Source: Dermacentor variabilis
Taxonomy: Eukaryota; Arthropoda; Arachnida; Ixodida; Ixodidae
Reading direction: 5' to 3'
Assembly: GCF_050947875.1 (NCBI RefSeq)
Contig: NC_134568.1
Span: 255,261,778 to 255,325,777, forward strand
Length of the DNA stretch: 64,000 bases
Each line of letters opens with the position of its first letter. Position 1 is the stretch's first letter. The position numbers were made by a program, and so were the translations under genes. A model generated the notes under the pieces. The model did not search any database. It was not told the origin of the DNA and saw nothing but the letters and a program-made list of their open reading frames with translations. Below, piece after piece: positions 31,101 through 43,700 of this stretch.

Positions 31101-32120
31101 CTATGATGATGACAAGATGTATTTATTAACAGATATCTCGAAGGCCTATAATGGGGGGTAGGAAGAGGAGGGGGAAGGCGTATTCAGAGCCGTCCTAGGA
31201 GCTGCGCGTCCTTGGCAAAAGCCAAGAGCGAGCCCAGAATGGGCACCAGTTGGAATCCATCGAGCTAGTCGCCGGTCTAATCCACTCCTCGTAGGACGAC
31301 ACTCGCATCGCCCTCAGGTGGTGGTCCCGCTGCTGAGCGTGTCGCTGGCACTACCAAAACACATTGGCTGCGGATGGCCGCGTGGCCATGTCACAGTCAG
31401 GGCACCTGTGTGGCGCCTGGGGTGCTTCTTGGTCTGCGGAGGCTGCGGGAGGGCCGGGTTCCTGCGATGGAAGGGAGTTGGGAGACGGAGATGGAGGGTG
31501 TCTTTCCCGGCGTGGCCGGTACTGCTGCCACCGCTCCAGCACATCCGGAGTGAGGACGAAGCCGGAACGGAGCCTATGCAGCAGCAGCTGCCCTGACTTG
31601 GGAAGACCCGCGGGAAGTGGGTCCGGGTCTGAGGGCACACTCGCACGGAGTTCTCTCTTGCGTCAGTTGGCTGCTGCTCTCAGAGCTCTGTCTGGGTCAT
31701 ACGGGGCTCCATTTGTCGTGCTGCTTGTCCTGGTTGTGAGGGTTTCTGAAGGATACCGGGAGACGACGCGGTTGGAAAGAAGGGCACACACCACCTCGTG
31801 GGCTCTCTCATTTCCATCGATGCCCTGGTGGCCAGGGATCCACTGAAGTGTTGCAGTGACCCCGTGGACCTCCGCACGCCTGAAGGCCTGCTTGACTAGG
31901 AGTACTTCCGATGATATGCTGCGTGGCGCGACTTGCAGGCATGCAGCGCATACTGAGAGTCGGTGTATATATCGATGTGCTTTGCTTGCGTGGTGCTTGA
32001 AACTCTATCTAATGCCCAGACTATTGCGCGGCGTTCAAGTTCCGTTGGGTCATCGGCATCAGCAGTTGTAAAGGTAGAATGTGTCGCACAAGAACCCACT
32101 ACGTGGTAGGCGACTGCTCA
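31101..32120 (-). mobile_element. I-type LINE 3' fragment inserted in the CR1-like LINE
   Basis: The minus strand starts in an RNase H domain (YHVVGSCATHSTF, IDIYTDSQYALHACKS). It continues in other frames with LQWIPGHQGIDGNERAHE and, further on, LLLHRLRSGFVLTPDVLERW and a degenerate Cys-rich end (HRCPDCDMATRPSAANVFW). The 3' end has AATAAA on the minus strand (31127-31122) and a TCATCATCATAG-like tail. On both sides the plus strand is CR1-like LINE coding sequence, so this fragment inserted into it. It has at least three frameshifts. No clear target duplication found. Confidence 0.65.
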
Positions 32121-32124
32121 CTCG

Positions 32125-32583
32125 CTGGTGCGTGGGTCGAAAGGTGCGTCAGTGTTATATAAAGCGAGATATGAGAAGGAAGAAGAAGCATGTGCTTGCT
32201 GCGGTGAAGCTATGGAAACGATGGAGCAGGTTTTATTAGAATGTGAAGACGTCTGCTCAGTGGTCGATTTAGGCACCTCTGGCATCCTCGAAGCCCTTGG
32301 GTTCAGCGAAAGCAGTGGAAATGTAAACATGTCCGCAATAGAGATTAGTAAGAGGCGATTGGAAGATTGGTGGAAGCAAAATAGGGAAACGACAAAAAAA
32401 AAAACGGAGACGTACAAAAGCAAAGTTCGCGATAGGGGGTCAGAAAATTTGGTTGTGGGAGTTCATAGTGCTTTCGTCTAACCAAGGTAGGACATTAAGT
32501 AGTATAATAGCAAGAGCTTGGTGGCCCAATCCACCGCCCCGTTCCAAAGGGACGCTCATAACATTCATCCATGCATCCATCCA
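32125..32583 (+). pseudogene. CR1-like LINE ORF2 C-terminus and 3' end
   Basis: SKGASVLYKARYEKEEEACA followed by CCGEAMETMEQVLLECED, the Cys/His cluster at the end of ORF2, and KRRLEDWWKQN. The stop is at 32481. The 3' UTR has GGTGGCCCAATCCACCGCCC and GTTCCAAAGGGACGC and ends in ATTCATCCATGCATCCATCC. The same terminus appears inverted at 14133-14215. Confidence 0.7.
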
Positions 32584-34427
32584 GCGCCGTCGCGGCAGCA
32601 GCTTGCATCCCCATAAACGAAGGCAACTTTGCATTTTTTCCTTAAAGAAAAACCAGGCGAACACTGTGCCATGTGTTGCACTGAACGATGTAGACTCCAA
32701 AATGCGATCTGTCTACGATATTTGAGGAAGAACAGTGCAGCGGTAAGCGTAAAATGTTAAGCGAAATATGGCACGCCCCTGTATAACATGATGTAAAAAG
32801 CCTCGACAGCAGATTCCCTTTATTCATATGAAATTTATCGCAACCAAACGTCGCAATAAGTTAATTGCACCTTACACTGCTTGCAAAACTCCCTTTCCCA
32901 TTTTTTGCGTTTATTCTTCGCGGGCATTCCACGCAAACCACCTGCTTCGAACAGAAAAACTGGCAGCCTGCTTTCTTGTCGGAACAGCGTAGCCTTCATT
33001 AATAGTCTGATTGCACAGCACTAAAGTGTAGTAAAAAAAAGAGACGCTACACGTGTTTATTACGTACGAGGCCTTCCCTGAATATCGACTTTTGTGAAAC
33101 CGTTTATATTTCCCGCCAACAGGCCGACTTTGTTCTTTTTTTTCTACTCGACAGACGGTGTTACTTTATTCACTTTCTTTCTTTGTAAAAAAAAATATTA
33201 TTTCTCGTGCTAGTCTACTGCAAGCTCAAAACAAGTGTAATCATGCAACATTAAATAAATAAATAATTAAGCTAAACTTTTCTTCTATTTTTCCGCAACG
33301 CCTGTCAAAGCGTTTTGATTTCTCGTGTTTACTATTGCGTATTTTCACTTGCATTCTTTCTGAATACTTTACAGTGAGGTTTTTCATGCTGTAGCTCTAT
33401 CACAAATACTAAACCATGATTGTGAACATAAATCCTGGTGGTTGCGGCTTTGTAGGCATGGTTGCTCGCAAACATGGTCTGCATTGCCGCGAAGTTGGCG
33501 CACTTTTCCTAATCAGCTGATTATTGCTCTTATTCCCTGTAGTCCTCGTGATCCTATGTATGTAGCAGTAGCGCCTGCGTATATATATTACCTTCGATTG
33601 TAGTTTTAGGCGTGCTTTTCGTCAATCATCCGACGTGAGTAGCGAATCCCACCGTCGTAACCTTCCGCGACATTGCTGCTCAGTTTAATTGTTTTGATAA
33701 TGTGTGTAATCATATGCTTTCCACATTCGGGCTGTCACTGGGAAGTAAATGTTAAGCACGTTGACACCCTTTTGCCAAATTGTGCACTCTTTTCGTCACT
33801 GCATTGCAATAATTATGGCACTAGCATGTTCGGAAAAGCGTGGTCATCGTCTTTCACAGCTTCATTGAAACGAGTAGCGAGTAGTGCATAATGAAATAAT
33901 GTTATGCAAACAAGCTGCCGAGATTTTCTTGGTGCTTCTCTGGTGTCAATGCTGCGAAGTCTACTGATCTCGTATATATCTCATTTAATTGGCTCCATTT
34001 AATTTTGTAGATTAAACTTGTTTTTAGGTATTTAGAAATCCCCGGGCAGGGCACTCATTCGAAAAGCTAGGGGACCTTGCTTAGTACACAGTCAGGTGAT
34101 TCTGCAGCTGCTGCTTCCTGACAGTTTAGCGGAGCTGTTGCTGGCATGGGCATATGTAGGTGTGGATAATGTTTTCCTTGGTTTAGCGTAATCATGTGAC
34201 ATCAATTTTTAGCGCCTACATTCAGAGTAATAGAAAACGCAGTACATAGTGCAGCTCATTGTCCAGTAGAGGAGCGTACTAATTTGGCAGCTGCACATTT
34301 TGCTGCACTTGCCAGCACTTGTCGCATCAGAAATGAATGCTTTCACTGAGCAGTGGCCAACAGCTAGTAAGCAGCCTTCCTTGAAAGGGTGCTGTCATGC
34401 AGACAAATGTGTGTCATTCACTTCTGA
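32584..34427. other. Upstream region of TIMM21, no other gene seen
   Basis: About 1.8 kb of A/T-rich sequence with only short frames. It must contain the TIMM21 promoter and 5' UTR, but I see no TATA box in a convincing position. It is not repeat-rich by eye, in contrast to the sequence on its left. Confidence 0.4.
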
Positions 34428-34704
34428 ATGTCTCTGACGATCCAGATGACACTGACATCCAAGGTTCATGTTCTGGTGACTGGCTGCAAAGCAAAAGGCT
34501 TCAGGAACATCTCGAGCCTTGCACACCGCTCGGTAAATGGACAAATGCAGACAAGCGAGAAGGATGGAGCCCTCCTTAGGCTGGCTGGGCTTCGACCTAT
34601 GATCTTGTGGCTTCGACCCGCATCAACAGCCACTAACAAAAACACCAATGCACTATCTGAGGCCAAGGATACAGATGGAGGACAGCTTACCTTAGGCCAG
34701 AAAG
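34428..34704 (+). CDS. TIMM21: TIMM21 exon 1 (presequence)
   Basis: Starts at an ATG (MSLTIQMTLTSKVHVL) and ends GGCCAGAAAG followed by GTGTGG. The least certain exon: sequence conservation is low, but its frame joins exon 2 to give GQKVKQSTKD. Confidence 0.7.
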
Positions 34705-37700
34705 GTGTGGATCTTTTATATGGACCAAAGAAGCTGCCTATTTTTTTCTCTTACTCTATGTTTGCAGTCTTATAGTTAACCGCTTTGTGGTTGATCAAGT
34801 GAGCATGTGTTACACTTGTACCATAAAGTTGGCTGATAAGAGTGGTTACTTTACACTGCCGCTGCTGCTGCAGTTCCAACTGCTGCATCGATCTTAATCT
34901 CTATTGCATCCAGGGCTGGTGGTTTGTGTTGTAACTTTGAGCTGCAAGAGCTGACCTGCCAATCTGCCGAACCTCAACTGACAGCTGGCTTGCTCACACA
35001 AGCTTGAAAAAGTGTTCTGCCCCGGAAGTGCACAGAAATGAAAAAAATTGTATCCAACCAAATCCTTGCATATAATATCCTGGTTTGAAAAATGTGAAAG
35101 AAAAATAATTGTCATCCACCCGAAAGTAACGTGGTGCTAAGAAGGAAATCCATAACGGTTCCTCGGAAAGAAAGCTTTGCAATTGAAAAGTCAAGAAAGG
35201 CGGCAGTGCCAGGTTCAATTCCGTTACCAAGACAGACTTTTCTTCGACAGCAAAGCTTCCTTTCTTATAACCCATGTGGGTTTCCTTTGTTGCTTTGCTC
35301 TACTGTCAGGTAAATGGTACATTCTTTACTTTAGTGAAACTCTCCATGTTGCACACAAAACTTATATGCTTTATATGTGTGTTTACCAGAAATATCAATG
35401 AAAAAAACACTACAACCTCCCCCATCCCCCCCCCCCCAAAAAAAAGGAAGGCTTTCCCATGGAACACACGTAAGCTTCAAATATAATTGGAGGTTTCAGC
35501 ATATTGAAACCACATTAATATTGCCATTGTCAACCCAGCCAATTTTCCAGTTATGCATGCGACCCACTTACATCTGCCAGGGGCAGCGTAATAAGAGCAA
35601 CAATTGCCAGGATGATAATGGTAAACGCCAATGCTATACTATGAAAAGGAAAGGAGCATAAATCTGCTCAGTGATTAGACAGGCATGGCTCATCTCTAGC
35701 AAGGAAATAAAGTAGTGGTGTGGTGAATAGGACATCTTTTTGATGATACCGGTGGAAATATAAGTGGAAATAGAAAGGTTAAAGAGATATTCAAACTTGC
35801 TGGCTGTTCAGCATCTAGGTGGCAAATTACCATGTCTCTAATGTGACCTGTCTGCTGCCCACATAGCCACTCAAAGTACTCCCTTTCCCTCATCTAACTT
35901 TGTCTACCTTAGGCATATTTTCTCTAAACACCTCCTCCTTCATCATTGCTGCCAGACATGCCATTGTACAGACCACAAGGAGCTGTGTATTAGGTATGCA
36001 GCCTTTGCATAGCTCCTTGTATGTGGATATGGATTTTCTTGTAGTGCCAGCATGATAACAGGAGGTTTTAAATTCTTGCACCTTAATGGTATACTTCTAT
36101 ACAATCTATTTTCTTTTTTTCCAGTGAAGCAGAGCACGAAAGATGCAAGTTACTTAGGTGTGATACTCGCAGGGCTTGGAGTTACAGGTGAGCCTGCTCC
36201 TGATCAGCCTAGTGCTTAGCCGCGTATAACAAAAATTGTTTCATAATGTTTTGCAATAACCTTTGAAATTACAGGCACATTGTGTATCTCCTGTATGTTG
36301 CATAATCAGAACTTGCAGAAATTTTATAGCTAAGGACAGCATAGAAAGTAGCACTAAATGTTAGGAATAATGAAAGCAAAAAGCAGTGCCCCTTGTAAAT
36401 GTGAAATGAGCTTCACTGTGGTGCCAGCCATGGTCAGAAATTTTTCATTTTTCCGGAGGGGGCTGGGGCCCGACCGGCTTTCTGAACACCATATATATAT
36501 ATATATATATATATGGGGGGGGGGATATATTTCTCGCCCTTGAAGAAACTTCGTGTGATGTTGAAGAGTTGTTCACTGAAGTGACGGCCTTATATGAGAA
36601 TTTACAAGACCACATAGTAGGAGACAGTTCAATTTCACAGCCCGAGGGCTCTCCCAGCACCAAGAATCTGGCGTCTTTCAGTGGTGTAATCTTCCTTCGT
36701 GTAAATTTCTTGTACTTCGCTATCACTAACACTGCTTCGCCTTTCCGCTGAAACTGCAGCTTCTCTCTGTCTTCTTTTTTTCTCTTTCTGTGAGTCCGAG
36801 TACAAGCGCTCCTGCGCATGACTGCTGTTGATTCTGATTTCGAGTGAATCTGGCTTGGCCTCATTTCGGTTACTGAGCTAATTATACAGGGTGCTCCAAC
36901 TATGCACCAAAGAGCAGTTGCAATACTCAGAAGAAAACCTAGTGCATATTGTTTCCAGTACAGTGGAGCAGCCACCTTTAGTTCTTTCGTTCCTGAAATT
37001 TAATTTGACAATTGCAATTAATTATCTAATTCGAGAAGTACTATCCTAATTATCAAAATGTCAATGAGGCACTTGTAGGCAGCCCCAGGCACACCCAAAT
37101 TACATCTCACTGCTGTGTTTTCAGCAACGTACTAATTGCGTGCAATTTTTTCCAACTGGCAAACAAACCTCATGAAATATGAAAAATGCCAAAGAAAGGA
37201 CTACGCTCCTTCCCGCATCATAAAGAGCGCCCTCAAATAAGCTGAGTAAAAGCAACTTCATTGCCTGTCACAAACCCGAAGAGACAGCGCATCACCTTGA
37301 TAATGGTACGGAAGGAGCACCACCAGCAGGTTTTGCAGTTTTGCAGCTATTCCTTCCTCTCTACATCACACTTGTTATCCGTCAGTATCCGTCACTTATT
37401 GTCACATTGTTAACAAAAGCCTCTTGATAATGCGGCCGAAACACCGCTCTGACCATGGACGAAACGCGAAAAACAATGTAATAGGCATAGCATGTTTCAA
37501 AATCCCGGCTTCGCTCACACCGCATTGACAGAGTGCGCACGCAGCTATATTTCGTGCCAGAAACATGCTTCGGACCAAACTAAATTAAAGTGATGGTTTT
37601 ATTTTTCATGAGCGTGCATACATGCTGCAAAAACAGGGTTGTGGGAAAAAAGAAAAGCGAAATAAACAGACTGGGGGAAGCGACCCAGGTGTAGAGAAAA

Positions 37701-40700
37701 GGCAAAGCCAATAGTTCACAATAGTTAAAATAGCACTTCTAAACGAGCTGAATTGGCAATCGGGACGCCTGCACAAAAACAAACAAAAATACATCAGATT
37801 TCAGTGTGCCCTTATTATCTATAAATTCGTAAGCGCTGTTGAACACCAGCTGCTGCCTAGAGAACATGTTTGAATAGGTCTCCTTCTGCAGCGACGCAGT
37901 ACTGATTCCACTTTATCACATCTTCAGTGGTTTTCTTGATGACCGACGCTAAAATTTTACGGCAGACATCCATTATCCTTGTCGTGAGCTAATCTGACGT
38001 CCATCTTGATCATGTAAGCACGATCTTTCTCATAACCCCAAAGAAAGAGAGTGGAGAGAGGTCAGGTGACCTAGCTGGCCAATTTACAGGCCCATGCCTT
38101 CCAATCTGTTGCGCATGAAAAGTCGCATCCAGCCAGTTTCATGCTCTGCTGTTGCTGTGTGCTAGTGCTCCATCTTGCTTATACCACAGAAGTGGAAGAC
38201 ACGACAGTGGGACTTCACTGAGAAACTCATCCACCATTCGTTCAAGGATTTCGTCCACGTATGGCTTTCTAGTCAGTGAGTGATCGAAGAAGATGGGTCG
38301 GCTTTAAGATCGGCTTTATGAGGACCCAGTTCGAGAAATCTAGACTGTTCTACAGGTCCCTATCTTCCAAGCATTGGTGCTGGTTAAGGTGGTACGGGTG
38401 CAAGGCCGTCATTTAGAATCCTCCAAACTGGTGACTTGGAAATTGGCACCTGGGCGGCCACATCCTGCACGCTAGCATGAGGGTTTGAGGCCATAAATGC
38501 TAAAACATCCGTGCGTAGGCTAGGACTCAAAGATAGAGTCCTATGCCACTGTTTCTTGAGGCTGCTGGTTTGTCTCAGGTTTTCATCATTTCTGATTATA
38601 GTCTACACGTTTGGTCTACCACCGCACTTCCATGACTTATATATACTTGCGGCCTTCCTCTTATTGTCATTTGCAGCTCCCAAGGCAAAGATTATTTTTA
38701 CCTTCTGCTCATTAGAAAAAGACATGGCGACTGGGAGATAATAAAATGCTCCTACATTTGTACATTTGCACTGGCATTGTCAATTTGCTTTTGTGATGAC
38801 AAGTTTTGCGGCAAAAAAATAACCATCCATGCAGTTGACCTACGCTAAGATAACAGCTATCACAGTTTGCTTCCAACTAACAGCTAACGCGACATGTTGC
38901 TTAGGCCGAGGCGCAACAGATAAGGCACTAGCTCGATCATGATATTTTACAGCGAAGCTGTATATGGCTAGCCAATTCGTCCGTCTGTCCATCTATCGCC
39001 TGTACGCCGAAAACTCTTTCTGCACAACCCTATGCAAATGCATGAAAAAAAAAAGCAAAAGAGAGGCTCGCGATTGGCTACGCCAGTAGTGATGTCGTTG
39101 CTCTCCGTCGCAGCCTAAGGCGCGCAGGAGTTTCTCTCTCTCTCCGAAATGGGTAGGCCACGCTTCATACATATTCCCGAGGAGCAGGCAGCTTTCGATC
39201 AGCAACGCCGTGAGCAGAACCGGGAACAAGCTCGTCTACACCGTCCCGATGCTGCAGCCCGGGCACAAGAACAGGCTCGTGCAGCCTAGCGCAAGCAGCA
39301 ACTGCATACCAAGGATCCGGCCGCCTGCAAAGCCGTCGTTTAATGAACCGTCGGGATTAACCCAATGATAGACACCGGAGCCGCATGTTTCAACTTCGCT
39401 GATTAACCATCTGTGCGGAATGCTTGGGCGGTAATTTTTTTCTTTATTTCCTTCATTTCATTCAGGCTAACTCGGAAGGACCCTGTTCTAGGGCGCTGCT
39501 TCATGATGCGGGTGGCAGTGCAGTCACTTGGTATTCACCATATTTTGCAAGGTTTATTTATCAGTCGAAAAAATTTGNNNNNNNNNNNNNNNNNNNNNNN
39601 NNNNNNNNNNNNNNNNNNNNNNNNNNNNNNNNNNNNNNNNNNNNNNNNNNNNNNNNNNNNNNNNNNNNNNNNNNNNNNNNNNNNNNNNNNNNNNNNNNNN
39701 NNNNNNNNNNNNNNNNNNNNNNNNNNNNNNNNNNNNNNNNNNNNNNNNNNNNNNNNNNNNNNNNNNNNNNNNNNNNNAATTGATTGTACCACACACCATA
39801 GCTGCGTAACCAGGCATGCCTATGCAAGGAAGCCTATGCGCCGATATTAGAGATGAACTGATCTCTGCACTCACACCTTGTTTCGGTGCACACAAGCTTT
39901 GGTGCACCGTCAGCACATAGGTGGGTGCATGTAAACAAGTGTACAGCCGCCCTGATTTTAATAATATAGCGCGAGCGTCGACTGAACTGCTGGTGAGCGC
40001 CTTATGACGGCGATAAGCATGCAACAAGGCGAGAGTTCGCGCACGAGCCTTGTTGCCTTGTTGCAATCGCGTTGTTGCACGCTCTTGTTGCACGCTTATC
40101 GCCGTTATAAGGCGCTCACCAGCAGTTCAGTCGACGCTCGCGCTATATTATTAAAAATCAGGGCGGCTGTACATCTGGTCTGGGCTTAATACGAACTGAA
40201 GATTAGCAGCATTAGCTGCTAGGCTAAAGTAAGAGCAGCTACAAGCAGATAGTCAAAGAAAATACAAATCACAAGACAAGGCAATCAACAATGTAGTTAG
40301 CTCTTTCTTTGAAATTGCATTTGTGTGTGTGGGGGGGGGGGGTGGGGATTGCTGTTTTAGTCATGGTATGCTATCTTAATGAACAAAATTTACTTTGTAA
40401 GTTTTTGCTTGTAGCGTGTTATCATTTTGAGTGATAAGATTGATGTATGTGCAGCCTAGGCTGATCTAGATTTCCGACCACACCATTGACCCTAGCTCAA
40501 CTATCACGTGTTTTGCTCGTCTGTGCAGGGCTCATGTTTTACACAATTTTCCATGAGCTTTTCTCGGGCCATAGCCCCAATTCTGTGTACTCAAAAGCTC
40601 TGGAACGCTGCCGAGCTGACCCCAGAGTAAAGGCTGCACTCGGTGAACCTTTGCAAGGACACGGTGAAACAACAAGCAGAGGACGCCGCAGGTATGTTTG

Positions 40701-43700
40701 TTTGGAGTGGGGTTAGGCGATTCCATTGCTTTAAACAAAAAATTTTCTCTTGATTACCTGCAGTCATGACTCAGTGGCTATGGCGTTTCTCTACTATACA
40801 TAAGGTCATGGGTTCAATTCCTAGCCACGGTGGCCACATTCCAATGGGGATGGTATGCAAAAATGCTTGTGTACAGTGGTTTGAACGCATGTTAAAAAAC
40901 CTCAGGTGGTCAAAATTTATCCGGAGCCCTCCACTATGGTATTCCTCATAACCCACTGTGCAGTGTTTGTGTTGTTTTCTTCTAAGTTGCTTGCTTCTGA
41001 GCTCAGATACTGCGTGATTCCTGCAGTTGAAAGGATGTTCCACATCTGCCGCCATAGCTGTGAGTGGCACAGGCTAACACTCCAAGGGGCTCACTTTAGT
41101 AAAGGTATGCAAATACCCAAGACAGTGTATGGAGGGACAGTTACCACAACTTATTTGGTAAAGCATTGCACGCATCATGCGAGATTGTGAGTTCTGCTCC
41201 CACCAACTGCAAGTTGTCTTTTCTTCCACCTGTGTTTCCCCCTTTCTTCTATTAAGAATATTAAGCTTATCCCAAATTTCACCCTCATTCAGAATTAATT
41301 GTACATTTCATTTGCGAAAACTGTTAATTTCCCCTATGGTTTTTCGTGGTTTCAATGTCTGTTGGCTTCTTATGAGTAGGTATTTTTAGGTAGGTCAGAG
41401 AGGGTTTTTTTTTTTTTTTGACAGCTGTTGTCAATGAATGAAAGTCATAGGAGTAGCGTGCCTTGCATATTTCTGGAAAAGGTGTAGAAGTTTCTGAAGT
41501 TCCATGACTGTTGTGTTGAACTTCTATAACTTTAAACAAAAGCACATCCAAAGTTACTCAAAAGGGTTTGGGTGCGAGCTAGTTGGTACGGATCATTCAT
41601 ATTCAAAACACAGGACACAGGACAGCGCTCGTCCTGTGTCCTCCCTTGTCCGTGTTTTTTTTTTTTTTTTGGTGCTGTTTTAAATACGAATTATCCAAAG
41701 TTACACTGTGACAGTATGCAGAAGTGCTATATTCAGAAGAGTCAGACTGTAGAGAGGCAACTTATCAAAGTATTTCTTTTTTCATCTACAGGCATGTTAG
41801 CCACATGGAGTACATAAAAGATGGCATCAACTACATGCGCATGAAGTTCTACATCAAAGGGCCCACCAGATCTGGAACTGTACATCTTGAAGTCAGAGAG
41901 GTATGTTCAACACTATTCTACAGCAAGTGTGATGTGTCCGTGGGCTCCCATCCTCTTGATGTTTGGTTGAGTTGGGGAACAAGCACAATGTCGGGCTTTC
42001 TTGGCCTTTATGCCAGTCCCTTAGGCAACTATGTAGTGGTGGTCTGAATAAATACCTCTACTACTGGTATCGTTGTGAAGGAAGATGGTGCTTTCACGTA
42101 TGTCCTATGGCATGTTGCAAAGTTAGCCATTAGCTACTAATATTTGTGCTTTCCACTTTGTTCATTCAATACAGCTGAGCCTGCCTGTAGTGACATTCAT
42201 CATAGCAGAGTCTTCAAATGTGTGACCTGCATAGCCATCCTGAATGTTCCTCTTCTCTCCCACTAATTTACCCTGACTTTCCTCCCCTTTGGCTGCGCCT
42301 GTCAGGCAGGCCAGGTGAGGAAGTCAGTGCAACATGAATTGGAGGTTTATGCATTATAGAGATGAACGTACTTGTTTCCAAGGAGTCTACTTAATGAACT
42401 TCCTGTGGCAAGTTTTTTTCCACAGATACCAGAAGTGAGCCTTTCACTTTGAATGAGTCCTGACACAGGGGTGCCACAACTTGCCAATTCTCAGTTTGAT
42501 TTCTTGTGTGCACAGGAATTATTGCTAGCTCATTGATAGAAATGCAGAGAAAAAGAAGTAAATAAGGACGTCTGCACAAGATTGACTTTTTTTGTTTAAT
42601 TTCTCTCATTAGTCTCACACAGTTTGGCTCAGGCATTGTTCTTTCATTGGAAATCATTAAATCACTGTCACATTATCATGGAAACTGACAGCCTTGGTGC
42701 TTTGTCTCTGTGATTAGCACAGCTTGCGAGGTTGTAGATAGCACTGAATTGAATAAATAAGTAAATCAATAAATGTCGCTGTCAAAACTGCAGTTCTTCA
42801 AGAAATCAGTGTCAGTGGGAAGAATGGTCATCAGTGCAACTATAGTTTATCAAAACCTGTCATATTGGAAGTACGTAAAGTGGAAGCACACAGAGACAGC
42901 AAGGAATGAGAGGACGGTGCCCTCAAGATCATTCCTTGCTCTGCCTCCGTATCCTTACGCTGTATGTACTTGCAATGTCATACCAGCTAGCTCAAAGAAA
43001 CGTGTTAGCTGCTATCATTTCAGTAAAGAAAGAGACGATGCAACTGAATTAGCTCAAGTGACAACTGCAAAACTAAGAACCACTCCCACTACGATGGGCT
43101 GCTCGCAAAGGTGTACAGAAAAAAAAGCAATCTCTAAGTGGTTTGTATGTGCAAATAAAATCAACATTTTTGACGGAGTTTGCTACCAGAACTTTCACAA
43201 TTAAACCTCAATATAGCGAATTTCAGTGTAACGAAGTTATCGATATAACGAAGTATTTAACCTTTCATAACCTCATTTTCATAAACACCATGTATTTAGA
43301 ACCTCAATGTAACGAAGTGGGTTTGTATGCAATTTCAATATAACGAAATTTCACTGCCTCCACAAAGGAATGCTGAGTCAATAACTGAAAACTTCCTCGG
43401 ACGCAGATGGTCAAATGATTGAATTACAAGCAGCTGCTTGCAAACATGCTCACAAATTTCGCGTCCCGCAACAAGAGCGATCGCTGAAGTGGAGCCGCGT
43501 CATGTTCCATATAAAGCCCAAGTGCGATAAGATCCTATCGCACTCCCACTGTGCATAGGTGCGAGTGAAAGTGTGTGAAGGTGACACAATAAAGATGATG
43601 GCTTCATGAGTGCCACCTTCCTGCACAAGCAGAGGGGAAAAGGAGGAGGGGAGCGAGCTCACGGTGACGCGATCAAGTGTGCAATGGAGTGGGGGTTAAG

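Larger units (their letters stand above)
19991..32583 (+). mobile_element. CR1-like LINE hosting two nested insertions
   Basis: Plus-strand LINE in three pieces: ORF1 start 19991-20209; ORF1 remainder plus ORF2 27346-31100; ORF2 end and 3' UTR about 32125-32583. The first gap is a complete LTR retrotransposon with one GTGT target copy. The second is a minus-strand LINE 3' fragment. The 3' end carries GGTGGCCCAATCCACCGCCC and a CATCC-type tail. An esterase-like domain in ORF1, an RT with GLRQGCPL and absence of RNase H fit the CR1/L2 group. All frames carry lesions. Confidence 0.75.

Noticed and set aside
34397..34579. Alternative start of TIMM21 in another frame (ATG at 34397)
   Set aside because: That frame ends at 34579 and does not join the splice donor at 34704 in phase; the frame from 34428 does.
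39413..40093. Frames of 85-179 codons crossing the N gap
   Set aside because: Most of their length is N, so they are not real frames.
42773..43204. 143-codon plus-strand frame in the last TIMM21 intron
   Set aside because: No family resemblance. It overlaps a decayed inverted repeat and is closed by splicing of TIMM21.
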